DNA of 64,000 bases from Affinundibacterium flavidum (lineage in GTDB: Bacteria > Pseudomonadota > Gammaproteobacteria > Burkholderiales > Burkholderiaceae_D): assembly GCF_014284175.1 (NCBI RefSeq), contig NZ_JACOGA010000008.1, forward strand, positions 180,592-244,591, written 5' to 3'. The position numbers and the translations under genes were made by a program. The notes under the pieces were generated by a model. It worked only from the letters and a program-made list of their open reading frames with translations, searched no databases and was not told where the DNA came from. Numbering within the stretch: the stretch's first letter is position 1; each line of letters opens with the position of its first letter. Positions 9,138 to 19,267 of this stretch are shown in pieces.

Positions 9138-11282
9138 TTAAGCGTGCATGCTGCTGTTTGTACTCAGCGTCGTTGTTTCTTGAGGTGGTCCCAGTACTTC
9201 TATCATTTCCACCATATTCTGTTTGATGGCGGCTGCTAAATCATGCGTCAGTGTCGGTATGGCAAGCTCATGCGCGACCATCAATTTCGATAAGCCATAC
9301 GCACGATTACGGCCATGTGTTTTGCCCAAATACAGCGCCATATCTGCGATCTGCAAAGCACGTTCCCAGTCACAAAATTCTTCCGGCACGTCCGAAAATG
9401 GCACCGAAATAAAACCTGCTGTCACCGTCACTGGAATCACTAAATCACCGTGCGTAAATGGTGTATCGCCTATCGTGCGCAAAACACGCTCCACCAAACT
9501 AGTAATCTGCTCTGGATTTGATTTTGGTGAGTAAATCAAAAATTCCTCCCCACCCCAGCGCATGACCATGTCTTCATCTCGAACCACGCTCTTCAAACGT
9601 ACTGCGACTTCTTTTAAGACCACATCACCAACCGCATGACCCCAAGTGTCATTGATGTGTTTGAAATGATCAATATCCATCAACACCATACAATCGGGAT
9701 TGCGATAACTACCTTCGCGGCGTTCAACCTCGACGCGCCCTACGCGATTCGCCATCAGGCTGATAAATGAACGACGATTGTGCAAACCTGTTAAGGCATC
9801 ACGGATCGCATGAAACTCCAATTGCAAATTCACTTCTTGCAGTTGTTCATTCAATTTCTTGCTGCGACGATACAGCATGTAGATAAAGCAACCAGCGAGT
9901 ACGCCAACCAATGATGCCAGTCCTGCGACTAATTGTTGCAATCGGTGATTTTTGATATCTGCATCTTTCAACGCATTATCTTTCGCTAGAATTTCTATTT
10001 GTTTTTTTCTTTGCTCGGTATCAAATTCTTCTTGCAAAGTAGCGACTGTCTTGGCTCTATCCGATTGAAAAATCTGATCGCTTAATTTCTGTTGTGTGCG
10101 TACTTGATCCAAGGCTTCTTTGTACATACCCGCCGCCTCGTACATTTGCGAAAATTCCCCTACGATCGCTTCCACATCAGACTGTGCATGGGCTTTGTCA
10201 AAGAAATCAATACTCTCCTTGACTAAATCCGCCCCCTCCTTCACCTTACCTTGATAGCCTAAGGCGAGCCCCAAATTGACACGAGCGCCAGCGACGCCCC
10301 AATTATTTTCCAATGCCGCAGACTTTGCCATCGCATCTCTGGCAACCGATTCAGCACGTTTGTAATCCTTCTTGATCAGATATTGATCCGCCATATTGAA
10401 AAGCGCCAAAGCAACGGCGTAGGGAAGGTTTTCTTCCTTCGCAATTTTCAGTGCTGTTTCGTATTCTTTCAAAGCTTCATCATTTCGCTTCAAGCTACTC
10501 AAAGCCACCCCGCGCGAAATTGAGATCGCTACAAAAGCTTTGGGAGCCTGGCTTGCGGAGGATACCGCTAAAGCTTCAGTCGTTGCCGCAAGCGCTTTCT
10601 CAGGATCTTTCATTTGCAAATACAGGCCAGAAATTGCGTCCCAGGTACGCATCTTTGCCTGCAGCTGACGACGTGGCAATTGCTCACTCAATTTGAGCAT
10701 ATTCAAGTATTGCCTGAGTGCCTGATCAAATTTAAAGCTATTACTATAAAACACGGCGTAACTAGCAGAATATCTAAACTGCACTTCTATGCTCTTCGAT
10801 TTAGAAACCGCATCTTGTAATTTTTCAAGATGCGCAATCGCCTCGGCATAACCAGTCTTTTCATAGATATCGTAGGCGTCGAAAATTTCTAGCAACAGCA
10901 GTGCTTCTTTATCCTTCAGTTGCTTGGCAAGTTCACGAAATTCTTTAACCGTCTGTTCACCAAGTTTTGCCTTGCCCGCATCGTAATAAAGACTACTTAA
11001 GATCGCCAACACTTCAAGTCGGATGCCTGGCTTCGTATCTGCCGGTAAATTTTGTTTGAATTGTAAAAGTTGGCGCAAACCTTCGTCATTATTTTTGTCT
11101 GACAAAGCTTGGATGGTGTCAATTTCCGCCATGATTTGCTTGTCGTCAGCTGCGCTGGGCAGTGCGACAGTAGCGATTATCAGGAGGGAAATTATTTGCA
11201 ACAATGAGTAGTTTTTTAGCTCATCAAAAACACTCAATTTTTTGTCGCTTGAAAAAGCAAATAAATTGAAAAAGCGTTTCAT
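9138..11282 (-). CDS. Diguanylate cyclase with TPR sensor region
   Basis: 714 aa. An N-terminal hydrophobic segment (LLQIISLLIIATVALPSAA) acts as signal or anchor. Residues about 50-430 are helical repeats of TPR type (for example EALKEYETALKIAKEENLPYA). A transmembrane helix lies near residue 460 (LVAGLASLVGVLAGCFIYMLY). The C-terminal GGDEF domain runs from about 500, with DALTGLHNRRSF, DIDHFKHINDTWGHAVGD and the active-site loop RWGGEEF. It should make cyclic di-GMP in response to a periplasmic signal. No EAL domain is attached. It is a single gene, transcribed toward the thiamin leader. Confidence 0.88.
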   Translation of the reverse strand: MKRFFNLFAFSSDKKLSVFDELKNYSLLQIISLLIIATVALPSAADDKQIMAEIDTIQALSDKNNDEGLRQLLQFKQNLPADTKPGIRLEVLAILSSLYYDAGKAKLGEQTVKEFRELAKQLKDKEALLLLEIFDAYDIYEKTGYAEAIAHLEKLQDAVSKSKSIEVQFRYSASYAVFYSNSFKFDQALRQYLNMLKLSEQLPRRQLQAKMRTWDAISGLYLQMKDPEKALAATTEALAVSSASQAPKAFVAISISRGVALSSLKRNDEALKEYETALKIAKEENLPYAVALALFNMADQYLIKKDYKRAESVARDAMAKSAALENNWGVAGARVNLGLALGYQGKVKEGADLVKESIDFFDKAHAQSDVEAIVGEFSQMYEAAGMYKEALDQVRTQQKLSDQIFQSDRAKTVATLQEEFDTEQRKKQIEILAKDNALKDADIKNHRLQQLVAGLASLVGVLAGCFIYMLYRRSKKLNEQLQEVNLQLEFHAIRDALTGLHNRRSFISLMANRVGRVEVERREGSYRNPDCMVLMDIDHFKHINDTWGHAVGDVVLKEVAVRLKSVVRDEDMVMRWGGEEFLIYSPKSNPEQITSLVERVLRTIGDTPFTHGDLVIPVTVTAGFISVPFSDVPEEFCDWERALQIADMALYLGKTHGRNRAYGLSKLMVAHELAIPTLTHDLAAAIKQNMVEMIEVLGPPQETTTLSTNSSMHA

Positions 11283-11645
11283 GTACTAATCACCTCGTTC
11301 ACGTTGCCTGTGCGTGCACGAAAAAAATTCATTCGCGACCAGCAGTGCTGGTGCAGTGTGCATGTATTTTTCTTCTAATGTGCAGATTTCCGTATGCTAG
11401 CACTTTCCTAAAAGCATCTTTGATTTTTTTTAATGCACGTAGAAATAAGCCACAGTTTTAGTGGATTCCTACAATTTTTCATTGCTTAACGAATTATTTT
11501 TATTGGCAATTTTGTTGTTTTCAGAATGCCAAGACCGAACGTGTCCAATTCAAGCTGCCAGCGCTTTGTACTTCAACTCCACTAAATCTATGCCGCCGCG
11601 CACATCAGATTGAAGAAAAAACTGCGGTTTAATTCAAGTAATGCA

Positions 11646-11672
11646 TTGCAGTCATTCACAGTCCTTTATAAT
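11646..11672 (+). promoter_or_regulatory. Putative valS promoter
   Basis: TATAAT at 11667-11672 is a perfect -10 box. TTGCAG at 11646-11651 could be the -35, but the spacer is only 15 nt, so the -35 is uncertain. The start would be near 11679, giving an about 78-nt valS leader. Confidence 0.5.
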
Positions 11673-11696
11673 CAAAGGTTTCGCCAATCAAATACC

Positions 11697-11729
11697 CGAA
11701 CGCAGGCAGCAAAACAAAGCTTGCGTTCG
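11697..11729 (+). promoter_or_regulatory. Hairpin in the valS leader
   Basis: Perfect 8-bp inverted repeat CGAACGCA / TGCGTTCG with a 17-nt loop, between the predicted promoter and the valS ATG at 11757. It has no T-run, so it is not a terminator. A role in leader folding is only a guess. The rest of 11283-11756 shows no gene. Confidence 0.45.
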
Positions 11730-11756
11730 CACTAACTGAGAGTTTGCATATACATC

Positions 11757-14576
11757 ATGGAATTAGCCAAGTCTTTTGAACCTGCCAACATCGAATCCTT
11801 CTGGCGTACAGAGTGGGAAAATCGCGGATATTTCACAGCGACGACTGATGAATCCAAGCCTTCTTTTAGTATCCAATTGCCGCCACCCAACGTCACTGGC
11901 ACTTTGCACATGGGTCATGCGTTCAACCAAACGATTATGGACGGCTTGACGCGCTACTATCGTATGCGTGGTCACAACACCGCATGGGTACCAGGTACAG
12001 ATCACGCAGGTATCGCGACGCAAATCGTAGTCGAACGCCAGCTCGATGCACAAAAGATTTCTCGCCATGATTTAGGTCGTGAAAAATTCTTAGAAAAAGT
12101 CTGGGAATGGAAAGAAAAATCCGGCTCCACCATTACCGGCCAAATGCGCCGCATGGGCGCTTCTGCGGATTGGAAACGCGAATACTTTACGATGGATGCC
12201 GAGCGTTCCAAAGTCGTGACTGAAGTGTTTGTACGCCTAGTCGAACAAGGTTTAATTTATCGCGGCAAACGCCTAGTGAACTGGGATCCGGTCTTAGGTA
12301 CGGCGGTGTCTGATTTGGAAGTGGTGTCGGAGGAAGAAGACGGCTCTATGTGGCACATCCGCTATCCGTTCGCGGATGGTAGCGGTCACTTAACTGTTGC
12401 AACTACACGTCCAGAAACTTTATTGGGTGACGTAGCGGTAGCGGTTGATCCAACTGATGAGCGCTACGCTGCTTTCGTTGGCAAGATGTTGAAATTGCCT
12501 TTGACTGACCGCGAGATTCCAGTCATTGCAGATAGCTATGTCGACAAAGAATTCGGTACTGGTTGCGTGAAGATCACACCTGCGCATGACTTCAACGATT
12601 ACGCTGTTGGCCAACGTCATAACTTAGCAATGATCAGCATCTTAACTTTGGATGCCAAGATCAATGAAAATGGCCCGGCGGTTTATCAAGGCATGGACAG
12701 ATTCGTCGCCCGTAAACAAATGGTGGCCGATCTCGATGCACAAGGCTTGTTAGAATCCGTTAAGCCACATAAACTCATGGTGCCACGTGGTGATCGTACG
12801 AATGTCGTCATCGAACCAATGTTGACCGATCAATGGTTTATGGCGATGAGCAAACCTGCTCCAGAAGGCACGCACTTCCCAGGCAAATCGATTGCCGAAG
12901 TCGCGCTAGAAAAAGTGGCGAATGGTGAAGTCAAATTCGTGCCAGAAAACTGGAACACGACTTACAACCAATGGCTGAATAATATTCAAGACTGGTGTAT
13001 CTCACGTCAACTCTGGTGGGGTCATCAAATCCCAGCATGGTATGGCGACAATGGCGAAATCTTCGTTGCACGCGATGAAGCCGAAGCCAAAGCGAAAGCC
13101 GCCGCCGCTGGTTACACAGGCGCATTGAACCGTGACAACGACGTGCTCGATACTTGGTTCTCGTCTGCTTTAGTACCATTCTCCACCATGGGCTGGCCAG
13201 AGTTGACAGTCGATAGCAAACTCTTCTTGCCATCGTCTGTGTTGGTCACAGGCTTTGACATCATCTTCTTCTGGGTAGCGCGTATGGTCATGATGACTGC
13301 GCACTTCACCGGTAAGGTGCCTTTCCACACCGTGTATGTACATGGCTTGGTACGCGATTCTAGCGGCCAAAAAATGTCTAAGTCCAAAGGCAATACGCTA
13401 GACCCTATCGATTTGATTGATGGCATCAGCGTAGATGAACTAGCCGCAAAACGCACTATCGGTTTGATGAATCCTAAGCAAGCGGCCAGCATCGACAAAG
13501 CCACACGCAAAGAATTCGCTGACGGCATTCCAGCCTACGGCACAGACGCGCTGCGCTTCACCATGGCGAGCTACGCATCACTCGGCCGCAACATCAACTT
13601 CGACTTAGGTCGTTGCGAAGGCTATCGCAACTTCTGCAATAAGTTGTGGAACGCCACACGCTTTGTGTTGATGAACACGGAAGATAAAGATTGCGGCTTC
13701 ACTGGCACAGCCAGCGACAATGATCTCGATTATTCACAAGCCGATAAATGGATCATCTCCACGCTGCAACGCACAGAAGCAGAACTGGAAAAAGGTTTTG
13801 CCGACTACCGCTTCGACAATATCGCATCCAGCATCTACAAATTTGTGTGGGACGAATACTGCGATTGGTATTTGGAAGTAGCGAAAGTCCAAGTACAACA
13901 AGGCAGCGAAGCGCAACAACGCGCCACTCGTCGCACCTTGTTACGCGTGTTAGAAGTCACCTTACGCATGGCGCACCCAGTAATCCCATTCGTCACTGAA
14001 GCCTTGTGGCAAACTGTCGCCCCATTGGCAGGCAAAACGCTGAACCCAGCGGGCGACTCCATCATGATGCAAGCCTACCCATTGGTGAACGCAGAAGCAA
14101 TCGACGAAGCCGCCGAAAGCTGGATGACAGGCCTCAAAGCCGCCACCGATGCCTGCCGTAACTTGCGCGGTGAAATGCAATTATCTCCAGCCGTACGCGT
14201 ACCGCTGTTATTGCAACCAGCGAACGCAGCAGACAAAGCACGCATGGAAAGCTACGCACCTTACATGGCAGCTTTGGCGAAATTATCGGAAGTCCAGATC
14301 GTCGATGTCTTACCTGATTCACCAGCACCAGTCTCCATCGTCGGCGAAACCAAACTGATGTTGAAAGTAGAAATCGACGTCGCAGCAGAACGCGAACGCC
14401 TCTCGAAAGAAATGGCAAAACTCGAAGCCGAAATTAACAAAGCACAAGCCAAACTCAGCAACGAAAGTTTTGTGGCACGTGCACCAGCAGCGGTGGTCGA
14501 ACAAGAGAAAGAACGCGTAGCGGGCTTCTCTGCGACTTTGAGTAAGATGAAGGAATCGTTTGCTAAGTTGGGGTGA
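11757..14576 (+). CDS. valS: Valine--tRNA ligase
   Basis: 939 aa class I aminoacyl-tRNA synthetase charging tRNA-Val. The HIGH motif is HMGH at residues 51-54 and KMSKS is at about residue 540 (QKMSKSKGN). The editing (CP1) domain lies between, with [16 protein letters not shown]. Near the C-terminus are an anticodon-binding helical domain and a coiled-coil arm ([23 protein letters not shown]), as in bacterial ValRS. The length is normal. It is followed by a strong terminator and stands alone. Confidence 0.98.
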   Translation: MELAKSFEPANIESFWRTEWENRGYFTATTDESKPSFSIQLPPPNVTGTLHMGHAFNQTIMDGLTRYYRMRGHNTAWVPGTDHAGIATQIVVERQLDAQKISRHDLGREKFLEKVWEWKEKSGSTITGQMRRMGASADWKREYFTMDAERSKVVTEVFVRLVEQGLIYRGKRLVNWDPVLGTAVSDLEVVSEEEDGSMWHIRYPFADGSGHLTVATTRPETLLGDVAVAVDPTDERYAAFVGKMLKLPLTDREIPVIADSYVDKEFGTGCVKITPAHDFNDYAVGQRHNLAMISILTLDAKINENGPAVYQGMDRFVARKQMVADLDAQGLLESVKPHKLMVPRGDRTNVVIEPMLTDQWFMAMSKPAPEGTHFPGKSIAEVALEKVANGEVKFVPENWNTTYNQWLNNIQDWCISRQLWWGHQIPAWYGDNGEIFVARDEAEAKAKAAAAGYTGALNRDNDVLDTWFSSALVPFSTMGWPELTVDSKLFLPSSVLVTGFDIIFFWVARMVMMTAHFTGKVPFHTVYVHGLVRDSSGQKMSKSKGNTLDPIDLIDGISVDELAAKRTIGLMNPKQAASIDKATRKEFADGIPAYGTDALRFTMASYASLGRNINFDLGRCEGYRNFCNKLWNATRFVLMNTEDKDCGFTGTASDNDLDYSQADKWIISTLQRTEAELEKGFADYRFDNIASSIYKFVWDEYCDWYLEVAKVQVQQGSEAQQRATRRTLLRVLEVTLRMAHPVIPFVTEALWQTVAPLAGKTLNPAGDSIMMQAYPLVNAEAIDEAAESWMTGLKAATDACRNLRGEMQLSPAVRVPLLLQPANAADKARMESYAPYMAALAKLSEVQIVDVLPDSPAPVSIVGETKLMLKVEIDVAAERERLSKEMAKLEAEINKAQAKLSNESFVARAPAAVVEQEKERVAGFSATLSKMKESFAKLG

Positions 14577-14615
14577 TTTTGTTTTTGATTTGGTTTTTGA
14601 TTGGGTTGTAAATGC

Positions 14616-14648
14616 AAAAAGCGCTTCGAGGTTTGAAGCGCTTTTTTT
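14616..14648 (+). terminator. valS rho-independent terminator
   Basis: Stem AAAAAGCGCTTC / GAAGCGCTTTTT with a short loop and a T-run, 40 bp after the valS stop. Confidence 0.88.
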
Positions 14649-14698
14649 CTGGGGGGATTACCGAGGAGGTTTCATCAAACACAACTCCCCTCGCTCGT

Positions 14699-15766
14699 CT
14701 ACAAAATTTGAATTGATAATCCATCATTTCCGAATTCATTTAAGATGAAATCAGACGGTGATTTACTGACATCCAAAAGGTGTCCTTGCTTCACCAGATT
14801 AAAAAGTCGAATTTTCTCAGATGGATCCCCGAAAGGTAAATCTAACCCCAGCACGCCTAAAATTGACGCAATCGAAGTATCGCTTTCAGTTGAAAAGTGA
14901 TTTGCATTCTGGACTTGTGGGCTGGATGAAATAATTCCACATACGCCTAATGAAGAACCACCTATTCCCGGCTTATACACAAACCCTCCACTCATCCCCC
15001 CAACTGTTGGGCAACTTACCCGAAAACATTGCCCGTAGTGCCCCATTGCCGATTCTTCAATTGAAAGCACTTTGGCTTCCCGCACAAAAGGTCTATTATG
15101 CAAAGTAAACGGTTGACCCGAATTAGAGAAAGCTCCTTCAAGTTTAAAATCTGTCAGTCCAACAAGATGTACGGTATCGCCAACGCTTGGTAAACTAACA
15201 TCCAGTAACAATCCTCGGGCCTCTTTTTCCACCGCAGTTTTCGAATGATCCTGCGGCTCCAAAATGCATACTGCAAGATCTAAGTTTTTGGCATAGCTGA
15301 TATGTCTTATGCGCATCATGTCAGCATGTGATTCTCCCATCCAAATTGCGCGAAGTTTTGTTTCCTCTATTGAAGTTATGTCATTGAAGAATACTGATGG
15401 CGCTGAAGGTGCGCGACGCTCTCTATGTGCAGAATACTTTGCTATGTCTTGAAATTTGTATGCATCTTCAACAACATGTTTCGCAGTAATCGCCAAATAC
15501 ATGGGACCAACATCGGACAAATGAAAAGCCCCGCCTAAAATAAACCCAGTCCCTAAATTACTACTGATCCGAGCAATCGGATCAAACGCAACAAAACCAA
15601 TTAAATTTGACCTTATATCAAGCCAAAATCGGTCATCATTTCGAACAAATTCTATCCATGAAAATTCTTTATTTTGCATATGATTCTCGATACCACATTC
15701 AAACTTTGTAGGGCGGGAGCTGTCGGTGGTTGCACCCCGTGCCGCCTGACCATTGTATATAAGCAC
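14699..15766 (-). CDS. Trypsin-like serine protease domain protein (partner of the ATPase)
   Basis: 355 aa with the GTG start four nt after the ATPase stop. A chymotrypsin-fold catalytic triad can be read: His in AITAKHVVED, Asp in NLDLAVCILEP, and Ser in GGMSGGFVY (a GDSGG variant with Met for Asp), followed by GVCGIISSS. A GTGFIL segment before the His is usual for such domains. There is no signal peptide, which suggests a cytoplasmic protease. The first 29 codons read through a genomic repeat (15707-15748), so ATG 15679 (MQNKEFSW) may be the ancestral or true start. It forms an operon with the ABC-type ATPase. The cleavage target is unknown. Confidence 0.72.
   Translation of the reverse strand: MLIYNGQAARGATTDSSRPTKFECGIENHMQNKEFSWIEFVRNDDRFWLDIRSNLIGFVAFDPIARISSNLGTGFILGGAFHLSDVGPMYLAITAKHVVEDAYKFQDIAKYSAHRERRAPSAPSVFFNDITSIEETKLRAIWMGESHADMMRIRHISYAKNLDLAVCILEPQDHSKTAVEKEARGLLLDVSLPSVGDTVHLVGLTDFKLEGAFSNSGQPFTLHNRPFVREAKVLSIEESAMGHYGQCFRVSCPTVGGMSGGFVYKPGIGGSSLGVCGIISSSPQVQNANHFSTESDTSIASILGVLGLDLPFGDPSEKIRLFNLVKQGHLLDVSKSPSDFILNEFGNDGLSIQIL
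15707..15748. repeat. Diverged copy of the TGTAGGGCGGG...GCACC...CGC repeat
   Basis: The plus strand reads TGTAGGGCGGGAGC...GGTTGCACCCCGTGCCGCC. It resembles the repeats at 17622-17709 and 22582-22626, with a short insertion. It overlaps the first codons of the protease gene. Confidence 0.6.
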
Positions 15767-15770
15767 TTGC

Positions 15771-17558
15771 TCATTGCTCTTTTTTCATAGCCAAGTGTGG
15801 GGACACAAGTTCAACAATCAACTTTTTTATAATCGGATTACCTAATTTTGCGACGATAGGAATCGTGTTATCTCTGTTTAAATTCCAATGTAAACCATCA
15901 TCAAAAATAACTCGAAGTAGATAGTGCGATTCAGGAACGACAGCTCCACGCTGACTGGCCCAATCAAGTTTGGGGCTAGTCTTCTTAACAACATCGAAAA
16001 AATCGTTTGCATCTCCATGAAGTGCAATTTGATTATAGGCAAGCTTCTCGATGGTTCTGCGCGTTATGGCGCAAATCGCTAGTGGATCATATGCTTGGTT
16101 GTTTTTGTATTTATTAAATTCTTCTTCGGTAAATGCTTGAAACTTTCCAAACTTTCCCCAACTAAACCGAATTCCGTTTAACGCCTTCAAGTCTGCAGAG
16201 AAATCAAAATCATCCACATGGTAGTGGACAAGATATTTTGAGATGTTATGCTTGATTTGAGCTTCAACACTTGCGTCATTTCTGGCTGCAATTAACTTCT
16301 TCATTGCATCGCAAGAATCGAATGCCTCACTTTTATCTAGGTAAATGACGTTTTGTTTACTGAAGACATAATTTTTGAAAAACGCAGGATTCAAGTGCGT
16401 GAGTATAATCGGGTAAATTGATCGGCCTTGGCGAACGTAATCCTCAATCAGCTCTGTGATGTAGTATTGGGCAACAGTTAAGTTCGCATCATCCAAATAG
16501 TCAAAAACTTCGTCGATAATGAGAATGGCTTTTTCTTTGGTCAGTCGATGTTTTGCAACGTGAAACATAGCTACCAGCAAAAGAATATCTCGCTGACCAT
16601 TGGATATGTGTGAAGGATCCGGCAGCTCGACAACTAACTCACCCTTAATTTCTTTTACAGCTGGAATTTTCCACGAAGTATTAAGATCAGCGACATGTGC
16701 CTTTAAAGACTTCTTAATTTCCTTGTAACGCAAGTATTCTAAGTAAGATTTTAGTTGTACTAGATGAGTTTTTGCAAGAAAGACCAGCTGCCAAAGTGAC
16801 GAAAATGCAGTTTTTTCATCTTGTTCAGAAGTAGCGACGATAATGTCAACTGCTCGCCTGAAATCGTCATCAACAAGAATTTGTTGGATGTCGACAGTAA
16901 CGTTATTAATGGCTTCTAGGTCACTCCCACCGTGACCGGAAATTTTTTTTCTTATCGTTTCAATCTTCACCCACCGTCGTTCTTTTATTAATGGCGTTAC
17001 AATCTCCATAAATTCGGTCGAACGCATTATAAATTGTCTTAATGGAAAAAGTGATTTATCGAGGTTATGTAGCAAATTAGCGTGATTACCAAACGCCTGT
17101 TTAGTGGAAGAAATTTTGTAAGGATTATCAGCCTCACTCGGTTTACTGCAAATGACGATTGGATCTATAATTTGTTTTGCCGTGGCGCTAGAAAATCCGC
17201 CCATATTTCTCGCACTAGCCTTAATGCGCCGCATGTCACCAATAACATGAATATCAAAGGTTTTTCTAATCTCATTTGAATGCGCAACTTCTGTCACACA
17301 GAGCGTCTTTACCACTCCGTTATCGTCCAACTCCAAATTAATCTCAGCTTGTGCCAATGCATTATGTCCATGTCGCGCTTCGTCAGGCAATTTAAGCGAT
17401 GTTTGATGTGCAATGCACTTAAATGCCACCGCAATAGAAGTTTTTCCAAAGCCGTTGGCGGCAATCAAAATGGTGGGGCGATTTTTTAAAATCTTCTTCG
17501 AAATTTTGAGTGAATCAATACCGCGAACATTATGAATTTCGATGCTGTTAATTGTCAT
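15771..17558 (-). CDS. ABC/SMC-type AAA ATPase, candidate conflict-system protein
   Basis: 595 aa. The N-terminus IEIHNVRGIDSLKI is typical of RecF/OLD-like ATPases. Walker A is AANGFGKTS at residues 33-41. An ABC signature ISNGQRDILLL lies at about residue 325, Walker B with catalytic Glu (AILIIDEVFDYLDD) at about 350, and an H-loop in IILTHLNP at about 390. The middle is helical and not a long coiled coil. The C-terminal about 170 residues match nothing I know. No TOPRIM or HNH domain is fused. Partner architecture (ATPase then effector-like protease) recalls Septu- or PARIS-like systems, but with a different effector. A palindromic repeat lies just upstream. Confidence 0.72.
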   Translation of the reverse strand: MTINSIEIHNVRGIDSLKISKKILKNRPTILIAANGFGKTSIAVAFKCIAHQTSLKLPDEARHGHNALAQAEINLELDDNGVVKTLCVTEVAHSNEIRKTFDIHVIGDMRRIKASARNMGGFSSATAKQIIDPIVICSKPSEADNPYKISSTKQAFGNHANLLHNLDKSLFPLRQFIMRSTEFMEIVTPLIKERRWVKIETIRKKISGHGGSDLEAINNVTVDIQQILVDDDFRRAVDIIVATSEQDEKTAFSSLWQLVFLAKTHLVQLKSYLEYLRYKEIKKSLKAHVADLNTSWKIPAVKEIKGELVVELPDPSHISNGQRDILLLVAMFHVAKHRLTKEKAILIIDEVFDYLDDANLTVAQYYITELIEDYVRQGRSIYPIILTHLNPAFFKNYVFSKQNVIYLDKSEAFDSCDAMKKLIAARNDASVEAQIKHNISKYLVHYHVDDFDFSADLKALNGIRFSWGKFGKFQAFTEEEFNKYKNNQAYDPLAICAITRRTIEKLAYNQIALHGDANDFFDVVKKTSPKLDWASQRGAVVPESHYLLRVIFDDGLHWNLNRDNTIPIVAKLGNPIIKKLIVELVSPHLAMKKEQ

Positions 17559-17591
17559 TCGTGATTCCTTACTTTTTTCTTGACGTAGTAG

Positions 17592-17612
17592 AGGCGACGC
17601 AATCCGCGTCGC
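17592..17612. repeat. Perfect short palindrome
   Basis: GGCGACGC-AATCC-GCGTCGCC, an 8-bp perfect stem in the leader of the ATPase-protease unit. It lacks a T-run, so it is not an obvious terminator; it is probably part of the adjoining repeat. Confidence 0.6.
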
Positions 17613-17621
17613 CTAATCAGC

Positions 17622-17709
17622 CATGTAGGGCGGGTGCAACCCGCGCCGCGTAAGCTATTTGCGTAGTTGATCGACCAATGAACTGCGCGGATTGCACTCG
17701 TCCTACATG
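17622..17709. repeat. Palindromic TGTAGGGCGGGTGCAACCCGCG repeat, full copy
   Basis: Left arm TGTAGGGCGGGTGCAACCCGCG and right arm GCGCGGATTGCACTCGTCCTACA are inverted around GTAGTTGATCGACC. Half copies occur at 15707, 19162 and 22582. The repeat lies between the ATPase gene and the potassium channel gene. Confidence 0.75.
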
Positions 17710-17773
17710 ACCGACGAAGAAGTCACCCATGTATGTGTACCAATCGTCCTCATCAACCCAATTCAAATTAGCC

Positions 17774-18853
17774 TCAAATCATATCCAACAAATGCCGTTC
17801 AATCTCAGCGCGACCTTCAGCGCTAGTCATCGCCACAATCACATCGCCAGCGCGCAGTAAGTATTCATCATCGGGATTAAAGGTCCAATCACTGTCAGCG
17901 CGAACTGCGATCAAAATATAGTCTGGGCTACGAAGCCGCAGCTTGCCCATCGCTGTGGCTGGAAAATTAGGCGGTGTCGCGACTTCTTCAACCCGTAGAT
18001 TTTTTTCTGATTTCAACATCTCATCCAAAAAGCTCACCACATGCGGTCGCACCATCGCCGACGCCATGCGCATGCCGCCGGTAAAGTCTGGGCAAATCAC
18101 TTCATCGGCACCGGCTTTACGCATCTTTTCCACATTACGTAGTTCATGTGAACGCGCCACAATGCGCAATTGGGGATTCAACTGCTTGGCGGTAATGATG
18201 ATCATCAGGTTACGGGAATCATCACCCGTCACGGCAAACAAGCCACGCGCATCTAGAATGTCTGCGTCGAGCAAAAGATCGTCATCAGAAGCGTCGCCAT
18301 GCAAGTAAAGCAGATTGGGAAACTTGTCTAAATATTCGTCGAAGTTAGTTTGTTCAGGATCAATCGCCACGAACCGACGCCCTGTCTTTTGCAACTCGTC
18401 TGCCACATTACGGCCGACCCGCCCAAAGCCGCAAACGACAAAATGTTGTCGCAATTTTCTAATACGTTTTTCCATTCGTCGTCTCCGCAGGGAATAATCC
18501 AGGTCTTTCTCAAGAAAAAATACCGTCAAGCTAGTGAATAAAAAGGTCAGCACACCTAGGCCTGCAATACTCATCACGCCGGCAAACACCTTGGCGCCAA
18601 ACGATGTAAGCGGCACGCCTTCACCATAGCCAACTGTGGAGATCGTGATCAGCGTCATATAGATCGCATTCTCCCAGCTGGCCTGATCGCCAATAAGATA
18701 GAAGCCAAGGATGCCGATAACAATCAAAGCCAGAAGAATTAAAGTCGCCCAGCCTATGCGCGCCAGAATGCGCATGAGCTGCGCATTTTCGCTCGCCGCG
18801 CGTGGCTGCATAGTCGACATCGAAGCCGGATTATTTTTTTCTGGAATCTGCAT
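17774..18853 (-). CDS. Potassium channel with TrkA-N (RCK) domain
   Basis: 359 aa. Two transmembrane helices (about residues 33-55 and 85-112) surround a pore loop with the K+ selectivity filter TISTVGYGEG. A Rossmann RCK domain follows (FVVCGFGRVGRNVADEL, with the GxGxxG nucleotide site, then FVAIDPEQ and HGDASDDDLLLDADI). A C-terminal RCK-C domain ends the protein (LRAGDVIVAMTSAEGRAEIE). The architecture is that of MthK/Kch-type ligand-gated channels. It is a single gene with no transport partner nearby. ATG 18853 gives a cytosolic N-terminus of about 30 residues. Confidence 0.9.
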   Translation of the reverse strand: MQIPEKNNPASMSTMQPRAASENAQLMRILARIGWATLILLALIVIGILGFYLIGDQASWENAIYMTLITISTVGYGEGVPLTSFGAKVFAGVMSIAGLGVLTFLFTSLTVFFLEKDLDYSLRRRRMEKRIRKLRQHFVVCGFGRVGRNVADELQKTGRRFVAIDPEQTNFDEYLDKFPNLLYLHGDASDDDLLLDADILDARGLFAVTGDDSRNLMIIITAKQLNPQLRIVARSHELRNVEKMRKAGADEVICPDFTGGMRMASAMVRPHVVSFLDEMLKSEKNLRVEEVATPPNFPATAMGKLRLRSPDYILIAVRADSDWTFNPDDEYLLRAGDVIVAMTSAEGRAEIERHLLDMI

Positions 18854-19267
18854 AAATTGAACTGATTTTTTCTTTAGGCGTCATTGTATCCTTGTGCAAT
18901 TTTGCGTCGGCGACATTTGTGCAAGTAAGCGCACATTGTCGTTTTTTCGTGAATCGATTCTTACAGTTTTTGGCCTCAGTTTGACTTTAATCAATTGCAA
19001 CCACTCAATAAACGCAAATGATAGCGTTCTTGAATTGCAGAGTCATAGGCGCATCTTCTTGCTGGCTGACTCGTGATCGTGTGTGTGGATGGAAAACGGA
19101 AAATGTCTAGCGGGATCAGCGCAACTGCCGCCACCTACAAAATGCGCATAGCATGACGAACGATGTACCGCGCGGATTGTGCCCTATATGTGGTCGCACC
19201 CTCTCTACATGGCCGCCGAAAAGAATACTAATAAAATCTTGATTCGCGACTTCTAGTCGAACGTCAT
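18854..19267. other. Intergenic region with a repeat remnant
   Basis: No convincing gene. At 19162-19206 the words ACCGCGCGGATTG and CACCCTCTCTACATG form a decayed copy of the repeat seen at 17622-17709. This marks the left edge of the cassette-like gene cluster. Confidence 0.5.

Noticed and set aside
18894..19076. 60-codon plus-strand ORF upstream of the potassium channel
   Set aside because: No ribosome site and no domain features; more likely promoter DNA.
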